Assembly (NCBI RefSeq): GCF_024172085.1
Contig: NZ_JAMZDZ010000001.1
Span: forward strand, 3,782,001-3,846,000
DNA length: 64,000 bases
Direction of reading: 5' to 3'
From: Hamadaea flava
GTDB taxonomy: Bacteria > Actinomycetota > Actinomycetes > Mycobacteriales > Micromonosporaceae
The notes under the pieces are model-generated. The model did not search any database and was not told where the DNA came from. It was given only the letters and a program-made list of their open reading frames with translations. Shown one piece after another: positions 26,354-35,513 of this stretch (position 1 is the stretch's first letter; each line of letters starts with the position of its first letter). The translations under genes were made by a program, and so were the position numbers.

Positions 26354-27237
26354 GCCTTGGACAGCTTCGCGATCCGGGCGAGTCGCTTGCCGCGGTTGCC
26401 CCAGTCGCGGCGCTGCCGACCGGCGTACCAGCGGTAGACCAATGCGCGGGCCTGCCGGCGCTGCTCGGGCTCCAAGTAGTCGACGCCGTTGACCCAGCGC
26501 ATCAGCTCGACGCCCTGCAACGTGGTCGCGGCATGCGCCGTCCACGCCGGTACGCCCAACCGCCGTCCCAGCACCTTGCGGCTCTCGTCGCGCCAGCCGC
26601 GCCGGCCGAGCGCCTCGGGGACGTGCCCCCAGGGTCCGGCCAGCGCCATCTTCGCGGCGAAGATCTGATCCTCCCGGAGCATGTTGCGCCGGGGAATCGG
26701 GATGATCGTCTCGCGGCGCATCAGCCCGTACAGCGGGTCGATCAACGCGTAGCTGGTGTTCAGCAGGCGCAGCATCTCGCTCAGCCGCTCGATCGGATCG
26801 TCCGAAGCCAGCGCGGTGCCATGGTAGGGCGCGGTCTCGGTGACACCGTTCTCCAGCTCGAACTGGACGCCCATCGTCACCAGGATCAGCCGCTCGTCGC
26901 GCTCGAACTCGGCCAGCGCCCGCGACAGGCAGTGCGGGGACAGCCAGTCGTCGTCGCCGACCCAGCGGAAGAAGGTCCCCCGGGCCTGTCGTCCGGCGAA
27001 GACGAAGTTGTTGAGCAGCCCCACGTTCTCCGGTTGCCGGAAGTACCGGATGCGGTCGTCGGCGGCGGCCAGCTCCCGGCACACGCCCTCGGTGTCGTCG
27101 GTCGAGGCGTTGTCGGAGATGATCAATTCCAGCTCGGCGTGTTCCTGAGCCTGGATCGACTTCACCACCGAGGTGATGCGCTCCGCGCCGTTGCGTACCG
27201 GGAGGCAGACCGAGATGAGCACGTCACTCGACGGCAT
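26350..27237 (-). CDS. Glycosyltransferase family 2 (3)
   Basis: 295 aa from ATG 27237, with AAGGAAG upstream. GT-A motifs: 'LISVCLPVRNGAERI', SDNASTDDT, VGDDDWLSP (DxD) and REDQIFAAK (acidic base region). The C-terminal 60 residues are Arg/Trp-rich. The 5' end overlaps the flippase stop by 14 bp, so the two are an operon. Confidence 0.88.
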   Translation of the reverse strand: MPSSDVLISVCLPVRNGAERITSVVKSIQAQEHAELELIISDNASTDDTEGVCRELAAADDRIRYFRQPENVGLLNNFVFAGRQARGTFFRWVGDDDWLSPHCLSRALAEFERDERLILVTMGVQFELENGVTETAPYHGTALASDDPIERLSEMLRLLNTSYALIDPLYGLMRRETIIPIPRRNMLREDQIFAAKMALAGPWGHVPEALGRRGWRDESRKVLGRRLGVPAWTAHAATTLQGVELMRWVNGVDYLEPEQRRQARALVYRWYAGRQRRDWGNRGKRLARIAKLSKA

Positions 27238-28711
27238 GAGCTTCCTTTCGGCGTACTGATCCGAGCAGGCGACGCCGGTGTTCCGGGGCGACCCCGAGGA
27301 CGGCGTACGCGGCGAGGCCGGCGACTCCGCCGACGAGGAGCACCGCGACGGCCGGGCTGCCGATGGCGTACCCGGCCAGCCAGGCGAGCACGGCGGCGAC
27401 GAGGCCGCCGAGCACCGGGCGGAGCAGCTTCGGCCCGACCGGCTTCAGGCGTACGCCGATCCGGTGCAGCGCGACGACCGTCACCGGCAGCGCGACGAGC
27501 AGTCCCACCGCGGCGTGCGCGATGGCCGCCCCGGTGATGCCGCCTTGGGTGGTCGCGAGGATGAGCACCGGGATCAGCACGATCGCCCAGATCAGGTACA
27601 GCCGCAGGGCTGCTTTGGTGGCGCCGGCGCCGATCAGGATGTCCAACGCGAATCCGGTCAGTACGCGTACCACTGTGAGAAGCATGAGGTAGGGCAGCAC
27701 CGGCGCGGCCGCGGACCATTTGGCCCCGTAGAGGACCGCGATGAGCGGGGTCGCAAGCGCGGCCATGAGCACCGCGATCGGCATCAGCACGGTGACGAGC
27801 GTGGGCAGCGAGGCTTGCACCCCAGCGGACAGGGTCTCGGAGTCCACTTCAGACAGACGGGAGAACCCGGCGACCGAGACGTACCGGACCGCGGTGGACA
27901 GGATGCTCAGCGCCCACGTCGAGATGTTGAAGGCCAGCAGGTAGAAGCCGAGCTGGGTGGCGCCCGCGAGGTGCCCCACGATGATGTACGCCGCGTTGAT
28001 CAGGACGGCCTCGACGCCGAGGCTGGCCGCGAGCGGGATACCGAAGGCCATGAGCCGCCGGGCGACCGCCCGGTCGAAGCCGGCCCGCAGCGGGACCGCC
28101 GCCCAGAAGAAGACGAGGAGGCCGGTGACCGCCGTGCCCACGACGAGCCCGCCGGCGAAGCTGTACGCCCCCGCGCCGCCGAGCGCGAGCGGAACGGCGA
28201 CCGCGGCGTTGACCGCCATGCCGATGAGGTTGGCCTGGATGAGCTTGTCCTGCCGGAAGGTACGCATCAGCGCCGCGCTGCGGACGGCCGTGGCGCCGTC
28301 GATCAGGATGACCACGGTGAGCAGCCGGATCACCCCGGTTGCCTGCGGCACCGCCGAGACCTCCGCGATGATCGGCGCGGCGATCCAGAAGCCCAGGTAG
28401 ATGAGGATGCTGAAGGCCATCGCGAGCACCGTGGCGGTGGCCGAGATCTCCTCCAGAGCGCCACGCCATTGCACCGTGGCGGCGATCAGGCCGACGTCGT
28501 TGACGACCATGACGAGCTGCATCGTGGCGAACGCGACGGCGAAGACGCCGAAGTCCGCCGGCGCGAGCAGACGGGCGAGCACGAGGCCGAGCGCGAACGA
28601 GCCGGCCTTGTTCACCAGCGTCCCCGCGACGCTCCACTTCAGCCCGCGCGTCGCCTGCCGCCCGATCGACTCGGTGGCGTTGGCTTCCGGGGCGGTCTCT
28701 GCGATGGTCAT
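27224..28711 (-). CDS. Wzx-type polysaccharide flippase (1)
   Basis: 495 aa with about 14 transmembrane helices, MOP/MATE superfamily. It starts 'GRQATRGLKWSVAGTLVNKAGSF' and then 'LARLLAPADFGVFAVA', the typical flippase opening. It would move lipid-linked oligosaccharide across the membrane for the Wzy-like polymerase. It is clearly paralogous to the flippase at 32933-34450 (the same 'LLAFNIS' and 'AALMR' segments). Confidence 0.9.
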   Translation of the reverse strand: MTIAETAPEANATESIGRQATRGLKWSVAGTLVNKAGSFALGLVLARLLAPADFGVFAVAFATMQLVMVVNDVGLIAATVQWRGALEEISATATVLAMAFSILIYLGFWIAAPIIAEVSAVPQATGVIRLLTVVILIDGATAVRSAALMRTFRQDKLIQANLIGMAVNAAVAVPLALGGAGAYSFAGGLVVGTAVTGLLVFFWAAVPLRAGFDRAVARRLMAFGIPLAASLGVEAVLINAAYIIVGHLAGATQLGFYLLAFNISTWALSILSTAVRYVSVAGFSRLSEVDSETLSAGVQASLPTLVTVLMPIAVLMAALATPLIAVLYGAKWSAAAPVLPYLMLLTVVRVLTGFALDILIGAGATKAALRLYLIWAIVLIPVLILATTQGGITGAAIAHAAVGLLVALPVTVVALHRIGVRLKPVGPKLLRPVLGGLVAAVLAWLAGYAIGSPAVAVLLVGGVAGLAAYAVLGVAPEHRRRLLGSVRRKEAHAVE

Positions 28712-28768
28712 AGCGAGGCAATTCTCTCGGGCCGTCCCCGGGGCCAGGCCCGACTGACGGAATTGCGA

Positions 28769-29869
28769 CTAGTTCTCCGGCGGAACGGTCGACCCGTCAT
28801 CCCACTTGTTGTTCGACCACTGGTTTCCGGTTCCGTTCTTGTTGAATCCGGTCACCGGTCCGTACGCCCCGCACTTGCGGTTGGAGCCACGCTGGAACAC
28901 GTTGTTGACGACGATGACGTGGTTGGCGTGCGGGAAAGGTTTACTCGACGCGTCCCCGCCGTAGAGGCAGTAGGACATGCCGGTGCCGGCGGCCAGGAAG
29001 TTGCTGTCGATCACGACGTCCGAGATGGTCGCGAAGTCGCCGAGCAGGTTCAGGTCACCCGTGCAACCCTCCCCGACCGAGTTGGCCGGCGGGCTGCAGA
29101 AGATGTAGTTGTGGCGGATGCGGATGTTCTTCCCGCCGTTGGAGAGGAACCCGCCCAGGTGCCAGTTGGCGTCGTCCGGGATGCGCTGCCCGTGCAGGTA
29201 GGAGTCCTCGATGGTGCAGCTGATCGCGTGCTCCCCACACTGGACGCTGGTCGCGCCGCCGGTCACGTCGGTCCGGATCACCTTCATGTTGCCGTAGCTG
29301 ACCGCTGGTAGCTGAACGAGCCCGGCGTTGACCTCGGAGTCCACGAGCGTGTACGACCACTTGCTCGACCCGCTGATGTCGGTGTCGAGGACCACGCGAC
29401 CGTTGATCTTGCTGCGTTTGATCGTGACGTTGGCCGCCCGCACCTCCAGCGTGCAGTTGACGGTCTTCGCGTCGATGACCGTCCCCGCCGTCTTGATCTG
29501 GCACGGCCCGCTGTACGCGGACAGCTTGGTGCCGGCCGGTACGCCGGTGTTCGACGCGTTGGGCCAAGGGCCGCCGGCGGCGGACGGGAGCTTCGCCGAG
29601 GAGCTGGGTTTCGGTGTCGCGGTCGGGGAGGCCGACTTCGTGGGCGACGCTGACGGTGACCCGGCGGCGGAGGCGCTGTCCGTGACGTGAGCCGAGGCGG
29701 ATGCGGAGGCTCCGGCGTCCACCCCGTCGGCGCCGTCGGTGCGTTGGACGGCGTACGCCACCCCGATGGCTCCGACGATCACCAGGACCGTGGCTCCGGC
29801 GAGCAGGGCGCGGCGATACCGGTCGTACCAGGGCATCCGGCGACGTGGTGGCGGTTGAGGCGGGCGCAC
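28769..29869 (-). CDS. Membrane-anchored right-handed beta-helix protein
   Basis: 366 aa. A basic cytoplasmic start is followed by one transmembrane helix (ALLAGATVLVIVGAIGVAYAV), a Ser/Ala/Pro/Thr-rich spacer to about residue 95, and a domain of repeated short strands: 'NVTIKRSKINGRVVLD', 'YTLVDSEVNAG', 'CTIEDSYLHGQ', 'NIRIRHNYIFC'. These are right-handed parallel beta-helix coils, as in pectate-lyase-fold proteins. It has several Cys pairs. It could bind, cleave or epimerise extracellular glycan. It is divergent from the GH16 gene. GTG 29869 is used; ATG 29836 is possible. Confidence 0.75.
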   Translation of the reverse strand: MRPPQPPPRRRMPWYDRYRRALLAGATVLVIVGAIGVAYAVQRTDGADGVDAGASASASAHVTDSASAAGSPSASPTKSASPTATPKPSSSAKLPSAAGGPWPNASNTGVPAGTKLSAYSGPCQIKTAGTVIDAKTVNCTLEVRAANVTIKRSKINGRVVLDTDISGSSKWSYTLVDSEVNAGLVQLPAVSYGNMKVIRTDVTGGATSVQCGEHAISCTIEDSYLHGQRIPDDANWHLGGFLSNGGKNIRIRHNYIFCSPPANSVGEGCTGDLNLLGDFATISDVVIDSNFLAAGTGMSYCLYGGDASSKPFPHANHVIVVNNVFQRGSNRKCGAYGPVTGFNKNGTGNQWSNNKWDDGSTVPPEN

Positions 29870-30021
29870 GGCGGCACGGTATCCCTTCGCTCACTCGATG
29901 GCGCCGGACTGGTTGTCCGAACGACTTAGGAAACTACATCGCATGCTCCGGGGTACCCATCCAGCCGAAATCTGACAGGAAACAGCGATCATGATTGATT
30001 GCTGGTACGTTCGGCGGCGTC
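29870..30021. promoter_or_regulatory. Divergent intergenic region, beta-helix / GH16
   Basis: 152 bp between divergent secreted-protein genes. It is less GC-rich near 29925-30010, where promoters are likely (ACTTAGGAAACTACAT and CATGATTGATTGC). No exact hexamers can be assigned. Confidence 0.4.
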
Positions 30022-31122
30022 ATGGTGACCCCTAGACCGCACTTCCCGGTGACCCCCCAGCCGCGTCGAGGCACCCGCCCCGTCCGGTGGGCCGTCGCCG
30101 CTGCGGTCGTGGGCGTACTGCTGCTCGGTGCGGGCGCGTACGCGCTGGCCAGACCGCAGTTCGGCGGGTCGGACCCCACCGACTTCCGCGGTGGCGCCAC
30201 GCCGGGGTTCACCGATTCCTCGGTCCTCGGGTCGGGCTCGGCATCCGCGAGCGCCGGCCCGTCCGTCAGCCCCTCATCCGCCAAGTCGCCTACGCCGACC
30301 AAGCCGCCCGGCGTCTCCGGTCCGCCGGTCAAGGCCGCCGCCGGCAAGAGCTGGAAGCTGACCTTCGCCGAGGAGTTCTCCGGCTCGGACTACGACCACA
30401 GCAAGCTCACCCCGTGCTTCGACTGGAACAGCGGCGACTGCACGTCGACCTTCAACCAGGGCCGGGAGCACTATCAGCCCTCTCAGGTGACGGTCTCGGG
30501 CGGCACCGCCAAGCTGACGGCCGCGCCGCTGTCCCCCGCGCGTACCGACTCCGCCTGCCAGAACGGCAAATGCACCTACAAGGCGGGGCTGTTGTCCACC
30601 GCGCGACCCAAGGCGACCAGTGGCTCCAGATACCTGTACGCCTTCACCTACGGCTACGTCGAGGCGCGCATCAAGTTCCCGGCGACCCAGGGGTTCTTCA
30701 CGGCGTTCTGGATGCTGCCGACGAACCCGGACTACGAGTACCAGACCGAGATCGACATCCTGGAGCTGCTCGGCGACGACCCGTCGACCATGTTCATGAC
30801 CTATCACTACGCGGGCCGCGACCAGTCGTACACGCCGAACACCGGCAAGCACGACAACGGTGCCTGCGCGGTGAAGGACTACTCGAAGAACTTCGTCCGG
30901 ATGGGCCTCGACTGGCAGCCCGACCACATCGCCTGGTATATCGACGGCAAGAAATGCGGGCAGTTCACGAACAAGGCGCAGATCGCCAAGGAACCGATGC
31001 AGCTGATCCTGCACATGATGGTCGACAACAACTGGCAGCGGCGGTGGAACGTCGGACTGACCGACCCCACGCTGACCCGCCGCCTGGAAGTCGACTACAT
31101 CCGGGTCTTCCAGCAGAAGTGA
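30022..31122 (+). CDS. Secreted/anchored glycoside hydrolase family 16
   Basis: 366 aa from ATG 30022; the TTG at 29995 is rejected. One N-terminal transmembrane or signal-anchor helix (VRWAVAAAVVGVLLLGAGAYAL) and a Ser/Pro/Thr linker precede the GH16 jelly roll at about residues 115-366. The catalytic motif is EIDILE (ExDxxE), inside 'YEYQTEIDILELLG'. Supporting segments are FAEEFSG, 'YGYVEARIKFP' and 'LEVDYIRVFQQ'. GH16 enzymes cut beta-1,3/1,4-glucans, agar or other beta-glycans or transfer them. Within this locus it may trim or release the polymer. Only one base separates its stop from that of the asparagine-synthase-like gene. Confidence 0.88.
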   Translation: MVTPRPHFPVTPQPRRGTRPVRWAVAAAVVGVLLLGAGAYALARPQFGGSDPTDFRGGATPGFTDSSVLGSGSASASAGPSVSPSSAKSPTPTKPPGVSGPPVKAAAGKSWKLTFAEEFSGSDYDHSKLTPCFDWNSGDCTSTFNQGREHYQPSQVTVSGGTAKLTAAPLSPARTDSACQNGKCTYKAGLLSTARPKATSGSRYLYAFTYGYVEARIKFPATQGFFTAFWMLPTNPDYEYQTEIDILELLGDDPSTMFMTYHYAGRDQSYTPNTGKHDNGACAVKDYSKNFVRMGLDWQPDHIAWYIDGKKCGQFTNKAQIAKEPMQLILHMMVDNNWQRRWNVGLTDPTLTRRLEVDYIRVFQQK

Positions 31123-31123
31123 G

Positions 31124-32914
31124 TCACTTCGCCGAGGCCGGTTGCGGCAAGGCCAGCAGGTTGACCAGGTACGCCACCGTCGTCGCCTCGGCGGAATGCG
31201 TACCCGCGAGCAGGCCGTCGAGCCAGTCCCGGCGCAGGACCGGCTGGTCGTAGAGGGCCGCGCAGGCCGACGGATCGGTACGCCAGTGGCTCAGCACCAG
31301 GTCGGCGAAGGAAGCCGCGCCGAACTGGGCCCGGCGCCCGTGCGCCAGCCGTTGGCGCACCTTGCGGGCGACCTGCCGGGCCGTCACCGTGGCGATCGCG
31401 ACGCGCGTCGACAGATCGCGTACGCCCAGCCGGGCCGGGGTGAGCCCGGTGTCGAGCGGAATCCGGGCCAGCTCCGGGTCGAGCCGGTTCATCAATCGGC
31501 CCAGCAGCAACGACTCCCGCTTGTCGCCGGGGGCCACGGCCAGCGCCAGCTCGATGAACCGGTGGTCGAACATCGGGTTGACCGCGTCGCGCCGCACCGC
31601 GGCGACCGTGCCGTGCGCGCCGGACCACCGATGCATCCGGTGATACAGGTAGAACGCGTCCGTGGCGCGGAGCCAGTCGCCGGGCTCGAAGATCTCGGTC
31701 AGCGTGCCGAGCGTCTCGGTCAGCGCCTCGGCCCGGAAGTCCGGGTCCAGCGCAGCCTCCTCGACCGCCTCGTTGGCGAAGATCCGCCAGTGGGCGAGCC
31801 GGTCGACCAGCTTCGCCGACGTCTCCGCGCCGACGGGCTGGCCGGCGTAGTAGAAGCCGCGAGCCACCTCACCGCCGAGGCCGGACAGCCGATGTCCCTG
31901 CGCCAGCCGGGCCTCGACGCCGAGCAGCGGGCCGAGGGCCATCGGGCTGGCCTGGCATTCCAGCGCCCGGGCCGCGCGCAGCGCGAGCCGGTGCGCCTCC
32001 TCGGGCGTCGGGTCGGCGACGTCGTCCAGGTGCAGCACCTGATGCCGCAGCCCGTAGCGCTCCGACAACTTGGCCGCGATCATCACGTCGGGGCTGGTGT
32101 CCTCGCCGAGGGTGAGCGCCCGCAGGCCACGTCGCTGCTTCTCCGGGACCGCGCCGAGCAGGATGCGCGAGTCGTGTCCCCCGGTCAGCTGCAGCACCGC
32201 TTCGGGATGGGCCTCCAGGTAGACCGACAACGAGGTGCTCAGGATCGCGGCCATCTCGTCCACCGCGGCGTCCAGGCTGGGCACCGGGCGCGTCTGGTCG
32301 AACGGGTCGGCGTACCAGTCGATGCGGATCGCGCCGTCTTGGAGGGTCGCGATGGACGCGGGTGGCATCGCGCGTACGCCCGCGAACGGGGTCCGGTCGC
32401 CGATCTGCCAGCCGATCATCGCCTGCGCGCCGAGCCCGGCCCGGTCCAGGCCCGCTCCCGACAGCACGGCCAGCGCCCGCGCGCTCGTCGAGACCGCGAC
32501 CACGCCGTGGCCCTGCCACCAGTAGAGCTGCCGGTAGCCCAGCCAGTCCGTGGCCACCCGGAGCACGCCGTCCTCGCTCCGGTGCGCGGCCGCGAAGGGC
32601 GGCAACAACTGCACCAGGGAACTCGGGCGGAGCATCATCGCCGCGAGATCCGATGTGGACAAGTCGGCTTCACGCGTACGCAGTAAGCGGCTGAGCCGCA
32701 CGGTGAACCCGGATTCCCCGAACCGGTCGAACTCCTCGGTGCCGGCGAACGCCGTCCAGCCGGTGGCGGTCACCTCGGTCCGGTCGATCGCGACGTCCAC
32801 TCCGTCGAAGCCCACGTCGAAGGTGTCCGTGAGGCAGGCCAACGCCGCCGGGGACGGCTGCCGGAATCGGTCGTTCGCGTGCGGCGCCAGCGCCACGGCG
32901 AGGAAGGCTCTCAT
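31124..32914 (-). CDS. Asparagine-synthase-like protein without the N-terminal glutaminase Cys
   Basis: 596 aa. The C-terminal half has the PP-loop LTGGHDSR (SGGxDS-type) and surrounding 'ALTLGEDTSPDVMIAAKLSE' of an AsnB synthase domain. The N-terminal half resembles a class II amidotransferase fold ('VATDWLGYRQLYWW', 'SARALAVLSGAG') but starts MRAFLAV, with no Cys at position 2, so glutamine hydrolysis is not expected. It may adenylate a carboxylate and couple it to an amine. Such paralogues recur in surface-glycan clusters and could amidate a uronic acid. It follows the second flippase by 18 bp on the same strand. Confidence 0.82.
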   Translation of the reverse strand: MRAFLAVALAPHANDRFRQPSPAALACLTDTFDVGFDGVDVAIDRTEVTATGWTAFAGTEEFDRFGESGFTVRLSRLLRTREADLSTSDLAAMMLRPSSLVQLLPPFAAAHRSEDGVLRVATDWLGYRQLYWWQGHGVVAVSTSARALAVLSGAGLDRAGLGAQAMIGWQIGDRTPFAGVRAMPPASIATLQDGAIRIDWYADPFDQTRPVPSLDAAVDEMAAILSTSLSVYLEAHPEAVLQLTGGHDSRILLGAVPEKQRRGLRALTLGEDTSPDVMIAAKLSERYGLRHQVLHLDDVADPTPEEAHRLALRAARALECQASPMALGPLLGVEARLAQGHRLSGLGGEVARGFYYAGQPVGAETSAKLVDRLAHWRIFANEAVEEAALDPDFRAEALTETLGTLTEIFEPGDWLRATDAFYLYHRMHRWSGAHGTVAAVRRDAVNPMFDHRFIELALAVAPGDKRESLLLGRLMNRLDPELARIPLDTGLTPARLGVRDLSTRVAIATVTARQVARKVRQRLAHGRRAQFGAASFADLVLSHWRTDPSACAALYDQPVLRRDWLDGLLAGTHSAEATTVAYLVNLLALPQPASAK

Positions 32915-32932
32915 GCGGGCCGCCGTTCAGGG

Positions 32933-34450
32933 TCAGGTGAGCGCATCGGCCGTCTTCTGAGTCAGGCGACCGACCCACCGCCGCAGCGTGCTGGGGCCGA
33001 TCGCGACGGCGACGTACAGGATGGCCCCGGCCGCCCCGGCGGCGACCAGGTCGAAGGCGGGATGCAGGCCGGTCAGGGTGACGACGAAGTGCGCGGCGAA
33101 CCCGGCGAGGATCCCGGCCAGCAGCGGCCGACCGGCCGAGCGGATCACCGGCCAGAGGTGTACGCCGGCCCTGCGCAGGGCGATCCCACACAACGGCAGG
33201 GCGACCAGGAGACTGACCACGCCGTGCGCGATCGCGGTGCCCCGCGTGCCGCCGATCTGCGTCGCGATGATCAGCGTCGGCACGAGGGCGACGGTCCAGC
33301 CCAGGTTGACCCACAGGGCCGACCGGCTGATGCCCGCCCCGGCCAGCGAGTCCAGCGCGAACGAGGTCACCAGGCGTACGCCGGTGAGGACCGTGAGGAA
33401 TTGCAGCACGATGACGGCGGGCAGCCACTTCGGCCCGTACAGGACGTGCACGAGCTGCGGAGCGAGCACCGCCATCAGCACGCAGATCGGGATGACCCCG
33501 AGGATGAGCAGCTTCAACGACTTCTGTACGCCGCGCGCGAACGAGTCGTCGCCGCGCCCGGCGAGCCGGGAGAACGCCGCGATGGAGACGTAGCGGATCG
33601 CCGAGCCGACGATGCCCTGCGCCCAGCCGGAGATGTTGAAGGCCAGCAGGTAGTAGCCGAGCGCGACGCCGCCGAGGTACCGGCCGACGATGATGTAGTC
33701 GGCGTTGGTGACGACGGCTTCCACGCCCATGCTGGCGGTCAGCGGCAGACCGAACTTCATCAGGGCGCCGACGATCTTCCGGTCGAACCCGATGCTGTAG
33801 GTCACCTTCGCGTACGCCATGACCATCAGGCCCGTGACGGCCGCCCCGACGACCTGCCCGACGGCGAAGGCGTACGCCCCCGCTCCGGCCAGCGCCAGCG
33901 CGATCGACAGCACCGCGGAGGCGACGAACCCGGCGAAGTTGGCCTTGGTCAGCTTGTCCTGCTGGAATCGGCGCATCAGCGCGGCGGCCCGGACGGCGGT
34001 CAGGCCGTCGATCAGCACGGCCAGGCTGAGCAGCCGGATGAGGTTGGCGGCGTCGACGTCGCCCCCGGCCAGCGAGCCGAGGGCGGGCGCGCCGATCCAT
34101 ACCGCGCCGTAGATCGCGACGCTGAACAACAGCGCCAGGCTGGTCGCCGTGGGCGCGACCTGAAGCAGTTGAGAGCGCTCGTCCCGGGTGGGATCACCCT
34201 TGAGGCCCCGCCACTGAACGACACCGGCGATGATGCCCATGTCGCTGATGTGCGTGGCGAAGAACGCCACCGCCGACGCTACCGCGAACCCCCCGAAGTC
34301 GGCCGGGGTCAGCAGCCGGGCCAGGATCAGCCCCACCCCGAACGACGCGATCTTGGTGCCGACGGTGCCGAGAAGACTCCAGCTCAGCCCTCTGCCAGCC
34401 AGGCGACGCAAGCCGCCTGGCTGCTCTTCCTCGGTCACCGTGGTCGTCAT
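32933..34450 (-). CDS. Wzx-type polysaccharide flippase (2)
   Basis: 505 aa, about 14 transmembrane helices. The opening 'RGLSWSLLGTVGTKIASFGVGLILARLLTPADFGGFAVA' matches flippase 1 segment by segment, so the two are paralogues. ATG 34450 overlaps the stop of the Cys-rich protein gene (ATGA). A second flippase implies either a second lipid-linked product or a diverged copy. Confidence 0.9.
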   Translation of the reverse strand: MTTTVTEEEQPGGLRRLAGRGLSWSLLGTVGTKIASFGVGLILARLLTPADFGGFAVASAVAFFATHISDMGIIAGVVQWRGLKGDPTRDERSQLLQVAPTATSLALLFSVAIYGAVWIGAPALGSLAGGDVDAANLIRLLSLAVLIDGLTAVRAAALMRRFQQDKLTKANFAGFVASAVLSIALALAGAGAYAFAVGQVVGAAVTGLMVMAYAKVTYSIGFDRKIVGALMKFGLPLTASMGVEAVVTNADYIIVGRYLGGVALGYYLLAFNISGWAQGIVGSAIRYVSIAAFSRLAGRGDDSFARGVQKSLKLLILGVIPICVLMAVLAPQLVHVLYGPKWLPAVIVLQFLTVLTGVRLVTSFALDSLAGAGISRSALWVNLGWTVALVPTLIIATQIGGTRGTAIAHGVVSLLVALPLCGIALRRAGVHLWPVIRSAGRPLLAGILAGFAAHFVVTLTGLHPAFDLVAAGAAGAILYVAVAIGPSTLRRWVGRLTQKTADALT

Positions 34451-35463
34451 GCTCGCGCAGGCTCCACTCGCTCAAGCCAGATCTCCCGCCAGTAGGCGGT
34501 GATGGCGCGGGGACAGTTGGCACTGAAGGCGCCCTCGCAGACCACGCCCTCCAGGACGATGCAAGGGCTCTTCATCCGCAGCATCTTGCCGGTGTTCTCG
34601 TCGACGATCGTGTCGATCCGGCGCAGCACCCGGGCGGTCTGGCCGCAGAACCGGGCCATCTCCGCGTCGAAGCCGAGGCCACGGTTGAGGAGATCGGCGT
34701 TCAGCGTCTTCATGATCTCCTCCTTCGACTTGACCCGGACGAGTTCACCGGGCTGCAGGTCGGTCCGGCCGGTCGGGGTCGGCCCGGCGGACCCGCGAAG
34801 GAAACCCCACGTCAGCCCGCCCCGGATGCGCAGCCATTTCGGCAGGGCGCGGGCGCTGTATTGCTGGTAACGGTTGAAGAAACCGACCAGGAACGCCCGG
34901 CTGACTGCCAAAATTCCGACATTTCCGGTACGCACGTCGTCCACGTACTGCCCGAGATCCAGCAGCGGCAGCACCTCAGGCGCGGCCCGGAGGATCTCCG
35001 TCGCTTGACAACGATAGATGTCGCTGCCGTCGGGGGCGATCGCCTGAGCGCGCTCAGTCAGTTGCACGAAGACCTTGTGATCGCTCTCGATCGGCTCGAC
35101 CGGCAGTGCCGAGTCGGCTGACCCGTCCTCGACCGGTTTGATCCAATCGGTCTTCCAATAGATGAGGCAGGACGCCTGACAGCCACCGTGCACGGACCCG
35201 TCGCACCGTACGCCGAGCAGGTGGACCGCGTTGTCCATGCGACGCATCCCGCTGCGGGTCATCGTGTCGCAGACCTTGTTCGCGACCTTGCCCACCCGGA
35301 GCCGTCGGCCGCAGTACTGGAGCATCTCCGGCATGAACGGCAGGGCGTCCACATCGCCCTTGTCGTCCAGGGTAGCCATGATCTCGTCGGCGCTGAGCAC
35401 CTCGACCCACTGGCCGACCCGATACTGCGCGGACTTGCCGGAGATGGTTGAGCTTGCCTGCAT
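34447..35463 (-). CDS. Unrecognised protein with two Cys-motif repeats
   Basis: 338 aa from ATG 35463 (AAGGAG upstream); the frame is open further upstream but that belongs to the methyltransferase gene. Two related modules: residues about 14-113 and about 240-335. Both have G-[QE]-[WL]-V-x-V-x-S-x-x-EIM-x-TL, then F-x-x-EM-x-x-[YF]-CG, then GV-x-C-[DE]-G, five or six residues to another Cys, and end YW-[KR]-x-x-W-[IL]-x-x-V. Module 1 has an extra Cys (GGCQASC). Conserved Cys suggest metal or disulfide sites; the N-terminal strand pattern could be SH3-like. I do not know a function. It is cytoplasmic and coupled to flippase 2, so a glycan-modifying or enzyme-partner role is possible. Confidence 0.75.
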   Translation of the reverse strand: MQASSTISGKSAQYRVGQWVEVLSADEIMATLDDKGDVDALPFMPEMLQYCGRRLRVGKVANKVCDTMTRSGMRRMDNAVHLLGVRCDGSVHGGCQASCLIYWKTDWIKPVEDGSADSALPVEPIESDHKVFVQLTERAQAIAPDGSDIYRCQATEILRAAPEVLPLLDLGQYVDDVRTGNVGILAVSRAFLVGFFNRYQQYSARALPKWLRIRGGLTWGFLRGSAGPTPTGRTDLQPGELVRVKSKEEIMKTLNADLLNRGLGFDAEMARFCGQTARVLRRIDTIVDENTGKMLRMKSPCIVLEGVVCEGAFSANCPRAITAYWREIWLERVEPARA

Positions 35464-35513
35464 GGCGGCGCTCCTTGGTTGGGAAGGTCGTGACAGCGCA
35501 GGACGGCGACGGC

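Noticed and set aside
22684-30021. Shared regulatory motif TCATGATTG in two glycan-locus control regions (near 22846 and 29990)
   Set aside because: A 9-base match between regions of this size is likely by chance.
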